DNA from: Cellulophaga sp. 20_2_10
Lineage (GTDB): Bacteria > Bacteroidota > Bacteroidia > Flavobacteriales > Flavobacteriaceae
Reading direction: 5' to 3'
NCBI RefSeq assembly: GCF_023476645.1
Contig: NZ_JAMCOJ010000001.1
Location: 806,001-870,000, forward strand
Length of the DNA: 64,000 bases
Part shown: one piece after another, positions 1 to 8,519 of the stretch
How positions within the stretch are numbered: the stretch's first letter is position 1
Layout: each line of letters begins with the position of its first letter
Translations under genes and position numbers: made by a program
Notes under the pieces: generated by a model
Databases searched by the model: none
Seen by the model: the letters and a program-made list of their open reading frames with translations, nothing else
Told to the model about the DNA's origin: nothing

Positions 1-1027
1 TGTAGAAACTTTATTTGCTAACGCTGGAGTAACTGCTATTAAAATTGGTTCTGTGGTTGAAGAAGCTACACTAACCATCAAAAATAACGGTATGGAAATG
101 GGCCTAAACGTAACTTCTTTAAGAGATACGTGGTTTAAAACATCATACTTATTAGACAATAAGCAAACAGCAAATAATTTAGCTAAAGACAGATTTGATA
201 ATTATAAAAATCAGCCTTTACAATATACTTTCCCTGCTAACTTTACGGGTAAATTACCTTTAATTAATGGAGAAAGACCAAAAGCAGCAATTTTACGTGA
301 AAAAGGAAGTAATTCTGAACGTGAAATGGCAAATGCAATGTTCTTAGCTGGTTTTGATGTAAAAGATGTGCATATGACTGATTTAATATCGGGACGTGAA
401 AATCTAGAGGATATTCAGTTTTTAGGTGCCGTTGGTGGTTTCTCTAATTCTGATGTACTTGGTAGTGCAAAAGGTTGGGCTGGAGCAATTAAGTATAACG
501 AAAAAGCAAACAAAGTAATAAACAACTTCTTTAAAAGAGAAGACACCTTGTCTATTGGTATTTGTAACGGTTGTCAGTTATTTATGGAATTAGACCTTAT
601 TAACCCTGAGCACGAGAAACACGGAAAAATGACATATAACGATTCTCATAAACACGAGAGTAACTTTACATCTGTAACCGTAGAAGAAAACAACTCTGTA
701 ATGTTATCTACTTTAGCAGGTACTACTTTAGGTGTTTGGATTAGCCACGGTGAAGGTAAATTTAGCTTACCACAAGCCAAAGAAAACTACAATATTGTTT
801 CTACTTATGGGTATGAAGGCTATCCTGCAAATCCAAATGGTAGTGATTTTAACACTGCTATGTTGTGTGATAAAACAGGAAGACACTTAGTTACAATGCC
901 ACATATAGAGCGCTCTACGTTCCAATGGAACTGGGCAAATTACCCAACAGACCGTAAGGACGAAGCTACGCCTTGGCTAGAAGCATTTACAAATGCTAGA
1001 GAGTGGATTTTAGAGCAAAAAGGATAA
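1..1027 (+). CDS. purL: Phosphoribosylformylglycinamidine synthase, C-terminal part (5' truncated)
   Basis: This is the 3' part of the large, single-chain FGAM synthase of purine biosynthesis, which converts FGAR to FGAM using glutamine and ATP. The frame is open from base 2, so the start lies before the window; about 342 of the usual roughly 1200-1300 residues are present. The visible part ends with the class I glutaminase domain: AILREKGSNSE at its start, the nucleophile elbow GICNGCQ (first Cys is catalytic, bases about 555-575) and the late PHIERSTFQWNW segment holding the catalytic His and Glu. It is followed directly by a strong terminator, so it ends its transcription unit. Confidence 0.96.
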   Translation, partial: VETLFANAGVTAIKIGSVVEEATLTIKNNGMEMGLNVTSLRDTWFKTSYLLDNKQTANNLAKDRFDNYKNQPLQYTFPANFTGKLPLINGERPKAAILREKGSNSEREMANAMFLAGFDVKDVHMTDLISGRENLEDIQFLGAVGGFSNSDVLGSAKGWAGAIKYNEKANKVINNFFKREDTLSIGICNGCQLFMELDLINPEHEKHGKMTYNDSHKHESNFTSVTVEENNSVMLSTLAGTTLGVWISHGEGKFSLPQAKENYNIVSTYGYEGYPANPNGSDFNTAMLCDKTGRHLVTMPHIERSTFQWNWANYPTDRKDEATPWLEAFTNAREWILEQKG

Positions 1028-1052
1028 TATCTCTTTTTAAATTATAAAGTAA

Positions 1053-1084
1053 AATCCCGTTTCTTAGTTGAAACGGGATTTTTT
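1053..1084 (+). terminator. Rho-independent terminator after purL
   Basis: A perfect 11-bp stem (AATCCCGTTTC pairing with GAAACGGGATT, loop TTAGTT) is followed by a run of T. It lies 25 bases after the purL stop codon. Confidence 0.9.
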
Positions 1085-1132
1085 ATGCTTGATAAAACAA
1101 CTTATCTTCACATTGCAAAACTCATAACTTAT

Positions 1133-1615
1133 ATGAAAACTATTATCGATTTTACTTCCACAACAGACTCCATAGAATGGCAAACCATTACCGACGCGGT
1201 TATGGGTGGTGTATCTAAAAGTAATTTTGAAGTTACAACTGATCATTTAGCTGTTTTTAGTGGTCACGTTTCACTTGACAATAATGGCGGTTTTGCAATG
1301 GTTAAACATAGCATTACAGCACATTGTAAAGACTACACTACTATTTGTATTACACTAAAGGGTGATGGTAAAGCATATCAATTTAGAATAAAAGAAAACA
1401 CAGCTACCAAGCATTGGTTTATTGCTTCTTTTACAACAAATGGAGAGTGGCAGACTATAGAAATTAAGCTAAGCAGTATGTATGCAATGTTTAGAGGAAA
1501 TAAGGTTGACATTCCTAATTTTAATGGTGACAACATTAACGAAATAGCCTTTTTAATAGGAAATAAAACAGCAGAGAATTTTAGTTTAGAACTGAAGAGT
1601 ATTGCTTTAAAATAA
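1133..1615 (+). CDS. CIA30 family protein
   Basis: A protein of about 160 aa with the CIA30 (complex I intermediate-associated protein 30) beta-sandwich fold. The typical N-terminal pattern is present: a short IIDF strand, then WQTITDAVMGGVSKS, then FSGHVSLDNNGGFAMV. Bacterial members are free-standing, are not known to assemble complex I, and have an unknown, perhaps carbohydrate- or redox-related, role. An in-frame ATG at 1085 lies directly in the T-run of the purL terminator. I prefer 1133, which begins MKTIIDF and has a possible -7 element TATCTTCA at 1102-1109. No signal peptide is seen, so it is probably cytoplasmic. Confidence 0.85.
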   Translation: MKTIIDFTSTTDSIEWQTITDAVMGGVSKSNFEVTTDHLAVFSGHVSLDNNGGFAMVKHSITAHCKDYTTICITLKGDGKAYQFRIKENTATKHWFIASFTTNGEWQTIEIKLSSMYAMFRGNKVDIPNFNGDNINEIAFLIGNKTAENFSLELKSIALK

Positions 1616-1620
1616 CAATC

Positions 1621-2073
1621 TTACTTTTTTAGGCTTCCCTTCTTTATTAGTCTTTTTAGTTGTAAAAAACCGTTTGTAACATTTCCTTTATTTACCACAA
1701 TTGGTATCGCCAAGGTTACTAAAAGAGCAATACAGGCGGCAGAACCCAATCCGCCTCCAAAGCCTGTGAAAAATTTACTTGTATTTAAAAAAAGCAGTGT
1801 AAAAATTGCTCCAGATACACCTATTATCCAATAGCTTTTTACCAGATTAGAAGATACCATACCTATAAAAGAAGCTCCAAAACATACCAATGGTAAATTC
1901 TGCGATAAATAACTTGACAAGACATTAGGAAATAACAACACAAATAAACCCGAAAAAACACCAACCAATGAAGATGATCTTACAGCACTTTGCTTGTACT
2001 TAAACTGAAGTAAATATGTTACAATTGCTGATAAACTACCGGCAAAAACTAATATAAAATGTACTATTTTCAT
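1621..2073 (-). CDS. Hydrophobic membrane protein, paralogue of its upstream neighbour
   Basis: A 150-aa protein that is almost all hydrophobic segments, with about five predicted membrane helices and a basic C-terminus (LKRLIKKGSLKK). I do not recognise the family. It aligns end to end with the C-terminal three quarters of the protein at 2070-2627: AIVTYLLQ against AIVTYVLH, LVGVFSGLFVLLFPN against IVGLVISFVPN, CFGASFIGM against YCGAFVGM, and FFTGFGGGLGS against SFHGVGGKLGT. Its start overlaps the stop of that gene by 4 bp, so the two are surely co-transcribed and probably translationally coupled. A two-subunit membrane complex is plausible but is inference. Confidence 0.8.
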   Translation of the reverse strand: MKIVHFILVFAGSLSAIVTYLLQFKYKQSAVRSSSLVGVFSGLFVLLFPNVLSSYLSQNLPLVCFGASFIGMVSSNLVKSYWIIGVSGAIFTLLFLNTSKFFTGFGGGLGSAACIALLVTLAIPIVVNKGNVTNGFLQLKRLIKKGSLKK

Positions 2074-2627
2074 TGCGATAGTAAAAATGTTATTAAAAAT
2101 GCCAATACAACTCCGCCAAAAGCTAATGTACCAAGCTTACCTCCTACTCCGTGAAAACTATCTTTAGATCCCACTAAAAGTAACCCTGTAAAAACACTTG
2201 CCAAGGCTATAAACACATAATCTGGAGCAATACTAGCGTTCGTCATACCCACAAATGCGCCACAATAAACGGCTGTTGGTATCGTATTTACTACTGTATT
2301 ATCTTTAATAATGTTAGGAACAAAACTAATGACCAACCCCACTATTGAAGCTGCCAAAACAGTAGAAAATCCAAAAGATGTATGCAATACATAGGTCACA
2401 ATAGCGCCAAAAAAAACGAAGGCTACAGTTAAAAAATGTTCAAAAGTGTGATTTTTAGCACTAACTGGTGTCTTTTTATAAGTAACAAGTAACAAGGCCA
2501 ATGCAATAATTAAAAAGCCAAAAATTAAATAATTGTTTTGCTTTTCAAAAAGAATAGCCGCCAAGAAACCTAAATGACAAAGGATTATTAAAATAAAAGT
2601 AAGCTGTTTTGCACGCTTCTTAATCAT
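2070..2627 (-). CDS. Hydrophobic membrane protein, first gene of a paralogous pair
   Basis: A 185-aa integral membrane protein with roughly seven hydrophobic segments, two more at the N-terminus than its 150-aa paralogue downstream. Conserved features of the pair are a TYVLH helix, a VPN/FPN turn, a small-residue helix GAFVGM and a glycine-rich loop GVGGKLG before the last helix. The N-terminus MIKKRAK fits an inside-positive orientation. Nothing in the sequence names a substrate. The gene is followed with a 4-bp overlap by its paralogue and faces away from the Tat-exported protein at 2770. The family could be a permease or channel, but I have no specific match. Confidence 0.8.
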   Translation of the reverse strand: MIKKRAKQLTFILIILCHLGFLAAILFEKQNNYLIFGFLIIALALLLVTYKKTPVSAKNHTFEHFLTVAFVFFGAIVTYVLHTSFGFSTVLAASIVGLVISFVPNIIKDNTVVNTIPTAVYCGAFVGMTNASIAPDYVFIALASVFTGLLLVGSKDSFHGVGGKLGTLAFGGVVLAFLITFLLSQ

Positions 2628-2769
2628 ACTACTAATTTAATAATTGGTAAAAATAAGCAATATAACAAGTGTACAAGCATAGAATTTGTGTGAAAAATGA
2701 ATATAAATGAGATGAATTAGTGTTGTTGCAAATTTTGTAACTTACCTACTTATTCATCAATCTATAAAA

Positions 2770-3420
2770 ATGGAAAATCAAAAACAGAACAGTAGCAGAA
2801 GGTCTTTTATTAAAAATGCCTCTTTATTAACCATGGGTACAAGTAGTTTACTAGCATTTCCTTTAGGAAAACCATCAACAATTGTTACACAAGAAACTGA
2901 TATTAATATTATTGGCCCAAAAGAAGGCTATAGTCCGCAAATAGGAACTTTAGTTTCTATGATGACTTGGATGCGCATGGTAATATTAGCTCCTGTACAT
3001 AATATGAGTGCTACAGATTTAGATTATTTGGTAGACGATAATGCTAACTCTATTGGTGCAATGCTTATGCATTTAGCTGCAACAGAACGCTTTTACCAAA
3101 TACATACATTTAACGATAAAGCTTGGGGAGATTGGCCCAAAGAAGATACAAAAAGATGGAGTATTGCTTCTGGTTTAGGCGATAAAGCACGAAAAAAAAT
3201 TAAAGGAAACGAGCTAAGTTATTATTTAGATGCCTTAGATGAAGTACGACAAAATACTTTAAAAGAGTTTGCTAACCGGGATGATAAATGGCTTTTAAAA
3301 GTAGATGAAGCATTTCCTTGGGGACCAACAAACAATTATTGTAAATGGTTTCACGTTTGCGAACACGAGTCTAACCACAATGGACAGTTTAAGTTTATAA
3401 AAAGTAGAATACCATCTTAA
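2770..3420 (+). CDS. Tat-exported DinB-like protein
   Basis: A 216-aa protein opening with a twin-arginine signal (SRRSFIKNASLL followed by a hydrophobic stretch), so it should be exported folded, perhaps with a bound metal. The rest has the DinB four-helix-bundle pattern, with a His in MLMHLAATE (helix 2) and a closely spaced His pair in CEHESNHNGQ near the C-terminus, matching the usual three-His metal site. DinB proteins are a broad superfamily of thiol-dependent or hydrolytic enzymes, mostly of unknown substrate. It is monocistronic between a divergent pair and a terminator. Confidence 0.8.
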   Translation: MENQKQNSSRRSFIKNASLLTMGTSSLLAFPLGKPSTIVTQETDINIIGPKEGYSPQIGTLVSMMTWMRMVILAPVHNMSATDLDYLVDDNANSIGAMLMHLAATERFYQIHTFNDKAWGDWPKEDTKRWSIASGLGDKARKKIKGNELSYYLDALDEVRQNTLKEFANRDDKWLLKVDEAFPWGPTNNYCKWFHVCEHESNHNGQFKFIKSRIPS

Positions 3421-3433
3421 TAAAAGACAAAAA

Positions 3434-3464
3434 AGCAGGATTATAAAAATCCTGCTCTTTTTTT
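3434..3464 (+). terminator. Rho-independent terminator after the DinB-like gene
   Basis: A 9-bp stem (AGCAGGATT with AATCCTGCT) is followed by a run of T, 13 bases after the stop codon. Confidence 0.85.
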
Positions 3465-3467
3465 AAA

Positions 3468-3532
3468 AATGGTTGTGTTTGTGCAATGGTTATGTTTGGT
3501 AATGGTTAGTGTTTACGTAATGGTTGTGTTTA
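3468..3532 (+). repeat. Four imperfect tandem units of AATGGTTGTGTTT
   Basis: Units beginning AATGGTT start at 3468, 3485, 3501 and 3519 (spacings 17, 16 and 18 bases); each is close to AATGGTTGTGTTT and is separated by 3-4 variable bases. The last unit runs into the stop codon of the T9SS gene on the other strand. No function is evident. Confidence 0.8.
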
Positions 3533-6142
3533 TTTTTTTATCATTTTACCACTCCAAATAGCATTATTAGAGCTAATTAATTTGTATAAATAAATTCCTG
3601 TTGCTAAGCTAGATACATTAACATCTATACTATTTTGTCCTTGTTTTGCACTACCAACTATGGTGTACGCAGGCATTAATGTTCCTGATACAGTATAAAA
3701 CTCTAATGTATAGGTGCTTGGCAGCTCTTCAAAAAAGTACAATGTTGTATTTTCTTCTACAGGATTAGGTAGTAAAAAAGATTTAGTTCTGTTTTTTTCT
3801 AAATATGCATTACGCTTTTCAGTGTTATTAAAATCAATATCCGACAATTGCAATTCCTTATTTTGCAAACTACCATCACTCGACTTTAAATTAAACAACA
3901 ATACTTTTAATGAATTAAAATCTGTAATGCCACCAAATTGATTTCTAAAATCGCTATCTTCTATCACAAAACGTTTTGCTTCTCTTGTTAATTCTACTGT
4001 AGCAATATATGGTTCTCCAGAGCCTTTAAGCAATTTAACTTCTAAGGCTCCTGTGCCAGATGCAGTAAAAGATAATTTTTTATATTCTGATAAGTCTACT
4101 GCCAAGAATCTAGGGTTAAAAGCTCTATATGCTCCTAAATACTCTTGTGTTGTACCTTTTAAATGCAGATTACGCTCTACTCGGTAACCATCTCCAAAAT
4201 ACGAAGTACTGTTTTGTTCTATCTCATAAGTATCAATAGACGTAGAAGCAGAAGAATTATCTAACCCCCAAGGAGCATCTGCAACAAATAAATCGTCCGG
4301 AGTATCTCCTTTTTCATTTTTAAGTCTAAACCCTAAATCGAATAAAGCACCTGTTTCTATAGTAATTACATCTATATATTTATCTAAAGAAGATTCTAAA
4401 GTTACTTTATCTGTTTCACTAGTTTCAGTACGTTTTAATCCGCCTTCTAAAGTTATTTTTTTAGAAACGTTTGTATTTACAACCTTCATTTCTACAGTGC
4501 CATTTACATATTTTGCAGATCTAACAAATACTGGTGGTGGCGCAGAACCTTTGTACGCTGTTATTTTATTATTAGACTCTAACAGGGACAATATTTCTTC
4601 AGCAAGTAGTACTAAATCATCAACAGAATTAGACCATATCTGAAAATTATAAAACATATTATTGTTCTCGTATGCATCTATATTCCAATGAGATTCTACT
4701 GTAAAAGTCTTATCAGTATTAAGTCTTGCAGAAAAAGACAGTGCAAATTCCTTATTGCCATCTGCTTGTTTAATTATAGATTTTATAAAATTATTATCTT
4801 TTACTTTTAAACTTGATACTGATAGTAACTCTGCTCCTAAAAAACGATCACAAATAAACTTACTGTGCTCATACACTTTATCTTCAGTTTTAATAACCAT
4901 TAAAGCTCCAATAGTTTCATTTTCGTATAAATAATCTACAGAGAAAATATCACTAGCATTGGTAAGAGCAAGTAAATCTGCCGGAGAAGATTCTATGGTA
5001 CTAGTCTCACCAATAACACCTAAAGGCACAAGCTTATTTAGAGGTATGTTAGCACTATCGTATTTTCCACTAAGCTTATACTCTTTACTTTTTGTTACCT
5101 GTGCTGCGGTTAATTTGTCAAAAATGTAATTATTTTTTGCTCTATTATAATTTCTATTGGTAATTAAGTTTGCAAGCCTATCGTTACTTTCTAATCCGCC
5201 ATCGTTACCACCAGAAGTTGTTGTAATTACGGGACAAGCACTAACTCCAGAACAAGAAGGATCATCACAATCTACTAGTCCGTCACCATCATCATCTATT
5301 CCATTTGCACAATTCTCTTGTGGCACTGGAGCTGTTGGGCAACGCGCACCATCGTTAGAAGAACTAGAAGGGCCAAAAGCAAATATATTAGATGTTATAT
5401 TGTTTGGCGTAATATCTTGTACATTATTAATTTTATAGACAGAACCTGTCTGGTTTGCAGAAACATAAAGGTTACCATCTACATCAAAATAAACAGCACC
5501 ATATGTATAACTAAGTCCTGCTAAAATAGGAACTTCACCTAAATCTTCTACCGTACCTGTTTCTGCTGTAATTCTGTACAAACGGTTTGTACTTTTACTA
5601 ACGCTATATATTTTACCATCTACAGCATTAAAAGCCCAATCATGAATACTAATACTTGTGTCTAAAGTATAAGAACCTATATATTCTAGATAGTTATTAG
5701 ATTCGGGATTTAAGTCTATTGCATAATATGTAGTGCCACCAGCTCTTAAATAATAAATGCCGTCCAAATTAATATCTCCAACATACTTATTACCATTAGT
5801 AGGCAATTCTGGAATAGTGTGTATCGTTGGCTTAAAATCTTTTCCTATTTGTACTATTGACATCTGTGGAGAGGATAAGTAACCCCAAATATAACCATCA
5901 GCAGAATTATAAGCAGCTGCATTAATATTACCTGGCACTATGTCTTCTGCAACTATGTAGGAGCTTCCCGAGGCTAAGTCTAATGCGTAAATATCGTTTG
6001 TCTGAAATAAATACGCATTAAAATCGCACTCAAAAGGATCTGACTGAGCCGATACTTTTATACTTATAAATGTGGTAGCTAAAAACAAAAAAAGTGTAAT
6101 CCTTTTTTTTATGTAACTTAAGTTGCGTAGATATTTATTCAT
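3530..6142 (-). CDS. T9SS-secreted multidomain protein with N-terminal beta-propeller-like domain
   Basis: An 870-aa secreted protein. Residues 1-32 form a signal peptide ending VSAQ. Residues about 35-270 contain repeats such as YNSADGYIWG, NAVDGKIYSV and DVDGNLYVSA, typical of a DUF6923-type six-bladed propeller. A Cys/Asp-rich segment near residue 285 (CANGIDDDGDGLVDCDDPSC) looks like a calcium-binding module. The central 350-770 region is beta-rich without a recognised enzyme motif. The last about 80 residues, from SFLLPNPVEENTTL to GIYLYKL and GKMIKK, are a type A T9SS sorting domain, so the protein should pass the outer membrane through the gliding/secretion machinery. It stands alone and points toward the DinB-like gene. 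Confidence 0.85.
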   Translation of the reverse strand: MNKYLRNLSYIKKRITLFLFLATTFISIKVSAQSDPFECDFNAYLFQTNDIYALDLASGSSYIVAEDIVPGNINAAAYNSADGYIWGYLSSPQMSIVQIGKDFKPTIHTIPELPTNGNKYVGDINLDGIYYLRAGGTTYYAIDLNPESNNYLEYIGSYTLDTSISIHDWAFNAVDGKIYSVSKSTNRLYRITAETGTVEDLGEVPILAGLSYTYGAVYFDVDGNLYVSANQTGSVYKINNVQDITPNNITSNIFAFGPSSSSNDGARCPTAPVPQENCANGIDDDGDGLVDCDDPSCSGVSACPVITTTSGGNDGGLESNDRLANLITNRNYNRAKNNYIFDKLTAAQVTKSKEYKLSGKYDSANIPLNKLVPLGVIGETSTIESSPADLLALTNASDIFSVDYLYENETIGALMVIKTEDKVYEHSKFICDRFLGAELLSVSSLKVKDNNFIKSIIKQADGNKEFALSFSARLNTDKTFTVESHWNIDAYENNNMFYNFQIWSNSVDDLVLLAEEILSLLESNNKITAYKGSAPPPVFVRSAKYVNGTVEMKVVNTNVSKKITLEGGLKRTETSETDKVTLESSLDKYIDVITIETGALFDLGFRLKNEKGDTPDDLFVADAPWGLDNSSASTSIDTYEIEQNSTSYFGDGYRVERNLHLKGTTQEYLGAYRAFNPRFLAVDLSEYKKLSFTASGTGALEVKLLKGSGEPYIATVELTREAKRFVIEDSDFRNQFGGITDFNSLKVLLFNLKSSDGSLQNKELQLSDIDFNNTEKRNAYLEKNRTKSFLLPNPVEENTTLYFFEELPSTYTLEFYTVSGTLMPAYTIVGSAKQGQNSIDVNVSSLATGIYLYKLISSNNAIWSGKMIKK

Positions 6143-6581
6143 AATTAATAATTTGGGCGTTAATTAATTACGGCAAATATCCTAAACACTTAGTGATATT
6201 TTTATTGCTTAAAGATGGCCTGTTTTATTTGTGCTATAAAATGCGATTTACTGTAGACAAATGGTAAAAAAATACAAATCGCCCTAAAAAAGAGATACTT
6301 AAGAATAAAATTATAACATATAATTATATATTTCTGGTTTATAATTGTTGTATTTTAGATATGTCTTTGGCAATAAAAGTGTACTTAATTAAGTTAAAAA
6401 GAATAAAAACAAATCAATTGTTAATCTAAAAATTATTTTAACAAAATGTTAACTTGTTAAATTATAGCATTTTACTAAACTAGACTAAGAAAATAATAGA
6501 ATTTACAGTGTTTTTTTACGAATCTAATTTTAAAATAAGCATTCCTTTTCTTAATTTGCAACTCTGATACAATCAATTCTT
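6143..6581. other. AT-rich divergent intergenic region
   Basis: This stretch holds the promoters of the T9SS gene (minus) and the acyl-CoA synthetase gene (plus). The sequence TTAATTTG at about 6553-6560, 20-odd bases before the plus-strand start, is one mismatch from the TANNTTTG -7 consensus. I see no further ORF, structured RNA or strong repeat. Confidence 0.5.
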
Positions 6582-8351
6582 ATGCAAGAAGTTACTAGAC
6601 TATTTGATTTCCCTTACTATCAATTAAAAGAATACAACCTACAACAATCATTAGCTACAAAGTACGATGGCAAGTGGGTATATATGTCTACGCAAGAGTA
6701 CATAGACAAAGCAAATACAATGAGTAGGGCCTTGTTAAGGCTAGGTGTTTCTAAGGATGACAAAATTGCCGTAATATCTTCTGCCAATAGAATGGAATGG
6801 AATATTATGGATATTGGTATTCTGCAGTTGGGCGCACAAAATGTTCCTGTATATCCGACTATTTCTGAAGAAGATTATGCTTATGTTTTAAATCATTCTG
6901 GAGCTAAATACTGTTTTATTTCTTGTCGTGATGTTTATGAAAAAGTAAAATTAATCAAGGACCAAGTACCCTCTTTATTAGACGTATATTCTTTTGATGA
7001 TTTAGACGATTGTAAAAATTGGTCAGAAATGTTAGAACTTGGCAAAGATCAATCTAACCAAGTAGAAGTAGAAAAATTAAAAAACAGCGTTAAGCCAACA
7101 GACTTAGCTACTCTAATATATACTTCTGGCACAACCGGAAGACCTAAAGGTGTTATGTTATCTCACGAAAATCTTGTGAGCAATGCTTTGGGAAGTTTTA
7201 AAAGAATACCAATAGCATTAGGTACTTCTAAGGCGCTTAGTTTTTTACCACTATGTCATGTATACGAGCGTATGTTAATATACTTGTACCAATATTGTGG
7301 TGCAACTATACATTATGCGCCAATAGACCAAATTAGTGAGTATGCACAAGAAATACACCCGCATGTAATGACGGCTGTACCGAGACTACTAGAAAAAGTT
7401 TACGATAAAATTATAGCTAAAGGAGCGGCATTAACCGGCATAAAAAAGAAATTATTTTTCTGGTCTGTAGATGTTGGCTTACAATACGAGCCTTACGGAG
7501 CAAACGGATGGTGGTACGAACAAAAATTAGCAATAGCTCGTAAGCTAATCTTTAGCAAATGGAAAGCTGCTTTAGGTGGCGAAGTTGGTGTTATGGCCTC
7601 TGGTAGTGCGGCATTACAACCACGCTTAGCACGTGTATTTAACGCTGCAGGTTTTGGTGTTATGGAAGGTTATGGGCTTACGGAAACTTCTCCAGTTGTA
7701 TCGGTAAACGATATGCGTAATCGTGGTTTTAAAATTGGCACCGTCGGTAAACCTATTCAAAACACAGAAGTTAAAATTGCATCAGACGGAGAAATTTGTA
7801 TTAAAGGTCCACAAGTAATGATGGGCTACTATAAAGATGAGGTTAAAACAGCAGAAGTAATTATAGATGGTTATTTTCATACAGGAGATATAGGCGAAAT
7901 AGATGCTGAAGGCTTCTTAAAAATAACAGATCGTAAAAAAGAAATGTTTAAAACATCTGGTGGTAAATATGTTGCGCCACAGTTATTAGAAAACAGATGT
8001 AAACAATCTAGATTTATAGACCAAGTAATGGTTATTGGTGAGGGCGAAAAAATGCCAGCTGCTTTTATACAACCAGATTTTGAATTTATAAGAAACTGGG
8101 GAAAAATACATAATCTTGAATTGGGTAGCAATGAAGAAATTGTTGCTAATAAAGAAGTAATTGCACGTTTCCAAGAAGAAGTAGATGCTGCCAATGAAAA
8201 CTTTGCTAAATGGGAAAAAATTAAACAATTTAGATTAACTGCAGATACATGGAGTGTAGAGGGCGGACACTTAACCCCTACTCTAAAACTTAAAAGAAAA
8301 ATTATAAAAGAGAAGTATAAAGCTCTTTATAACGATATTTACGGATATTAA
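6582..8351 (+). CDS. fadD: Long-chain acyl-CoA synthetase (AMP-forming)
   Basis: A 589-aa ANL-superfamily adenylating enzyme that activates free fatty acids to acyl-CoA with ATP. Visible motifs are the P-loop-like TLIYTSGTTGRPKGVMLSH (A3), GYGLTETSP (A5), YFHTGDIGEIDAEGFLKITDRKKEMFK (A7-A8) and a C-terminal catalytic Lys region GGHLTPTLKLKRK. Size and motif spacing fit the FAA1/LC-FACS branch common in Bacteroidota. It precedes the MarR-fadNAE operon, which carries out the next steps of beta-oxidation. It ends 168 bp before marR with its own hairpin, so it is probably a separate unit in the same pathway. Confidence 0.93.
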   Translation: MQEVTRLFDFPYYQLKEYNLQQSLATKYDGKWVYMSTQEYIDKANTMSRALLRLGVSKDDKIAVISSANRMEWNIMDIGILQLGAQNVPVYPTISEEDYAYVLNHSGAKYCFISCRDVYEKVKLIKDQVPSLLDVYSFDDLDDCKNWSEMLELGKDQSNQVEVEKLKNSVKPTDLATLIYTSGTTGRPKGVMLSHENLVSNALGSFKRIPIALGTSKALSFLPLCHVYERMLIYLYQYCGATIHYAPIDQISEYAQEIHPHVMTAVPRLLEKVYDKIIAKGAALTGIKKKLFFWSVDVGLQYEPYGANGWWYEQKLAIARKLIFSKWKAALGGEVGVMASGSAALQPRLARVFNAAGFGVMEGYGLTETSPVVSVNDMRNRGFKIGTVGKPIQNTEVKIASDGEICIKGPQVMMGYYKDEVKTAEVIIDGYFHTGDIGEIDAEGFLKITDRKKEMFKTSGGKYVAPQLLENRCKQSRFIDQVMVIGEGEKMPAAFIQPDFEFIRNWGKIHNLELGSNEEIVANKEVIARFQEEVDAANENFAKWEKIKQFRLTADTWSVEGGHLTPTLKLKRKIIKEKYKALYNDIYGY

Positions 8352-8359
8352 ATTGTATT

Positions 8360-8391
8360 TAGCTGCTAATGCCCTAAATCATTAGCAGCTA
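8360..8391. other. 12-bp stem hairpin after the acyl-CoA synthetase gene
   Basis: TAGCTGCTAATG pairs with CATTAGCAGCTA around an 8-base loop, 8 bases after the stop. There is no T-run on either side, so it may be a weak or factor-dependent terminator or an mRNA 3'-end stabiliser. Confidence 0.6.
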
Positions 8392-8417
8392 AACTACTAC
8401 ACTACTTCACACACCAC

Positions 8418-8439
8418 GTATACTTCATGTTAAGTATAC
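8418..8439. promoter_or_regulatory. Inverted repeat upstream of the MarR promoter
   Basis: Arms GTATACTT and AAGTATAC (8 bp each, perfect) flank a 6-base spacer. It lies 21 bp upstream of the larger palindrome. A second operator is possible, but nothing beyond symmetry supports it. Confidence 0.4.
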
Positions 8440-8460
8440 ATTAAGTCCTCATTTTTTCTT

Positions 8461-8488
8461 AAATTTATTATGCATGCATAATAAATTT
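8461..8488. promoter_or_regulatory. Perfect 28-bp palindrome, likely MarR operator
   Basis: The left half AAATTTATTATGCA is followed immediately by its exact reverse complement, a 28-bp perfect palindrome with no spacer, centred at 8474/8475. It ends 3 bp before the -7 element of the marR promoter, where a bound repressor would block RNA polymerase. MarR-family dimers bind palindromes and commonly regulate their own promoter. Binding by the adjacent regulator is inferred. Confidence 0.75.
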
Positions 8489-8491
8489 TAC

Positions 8492-8499
8492 TATATTTG
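8492..8499 (+). promoter_or_regulatory. -7 promoter element of the marR-fadNAE operon
   Basis: TATATTTG is a perfect match to the Flavobacterium -7 consensus TANNTTTG and lies 20 bases before the marR start codon. No clear -33 TTG is seen, because the palindrome occupies that position. Confidence 0.7.
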
Positions 8500-8519
8500 G
8501 TAACCTATTCAAACAACAA

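Noticed and set aside
1085-1132. ATG at 1085 as the CIA30 start
   Set aside because: It sits in the T-run of the purL terminator; the family-like start is 1133.
1621-2627. The two membrane genes as one gene split by a frameshift
   Set aside because: They carry the same homologous unit twice rather than successive parts of one protein.
8360-8391. Hairpin after the acyl-CoA synthetase gene as a rho-independent terminator
   Set aside because: No T-run follows on either strand; listed only as a hairpin.
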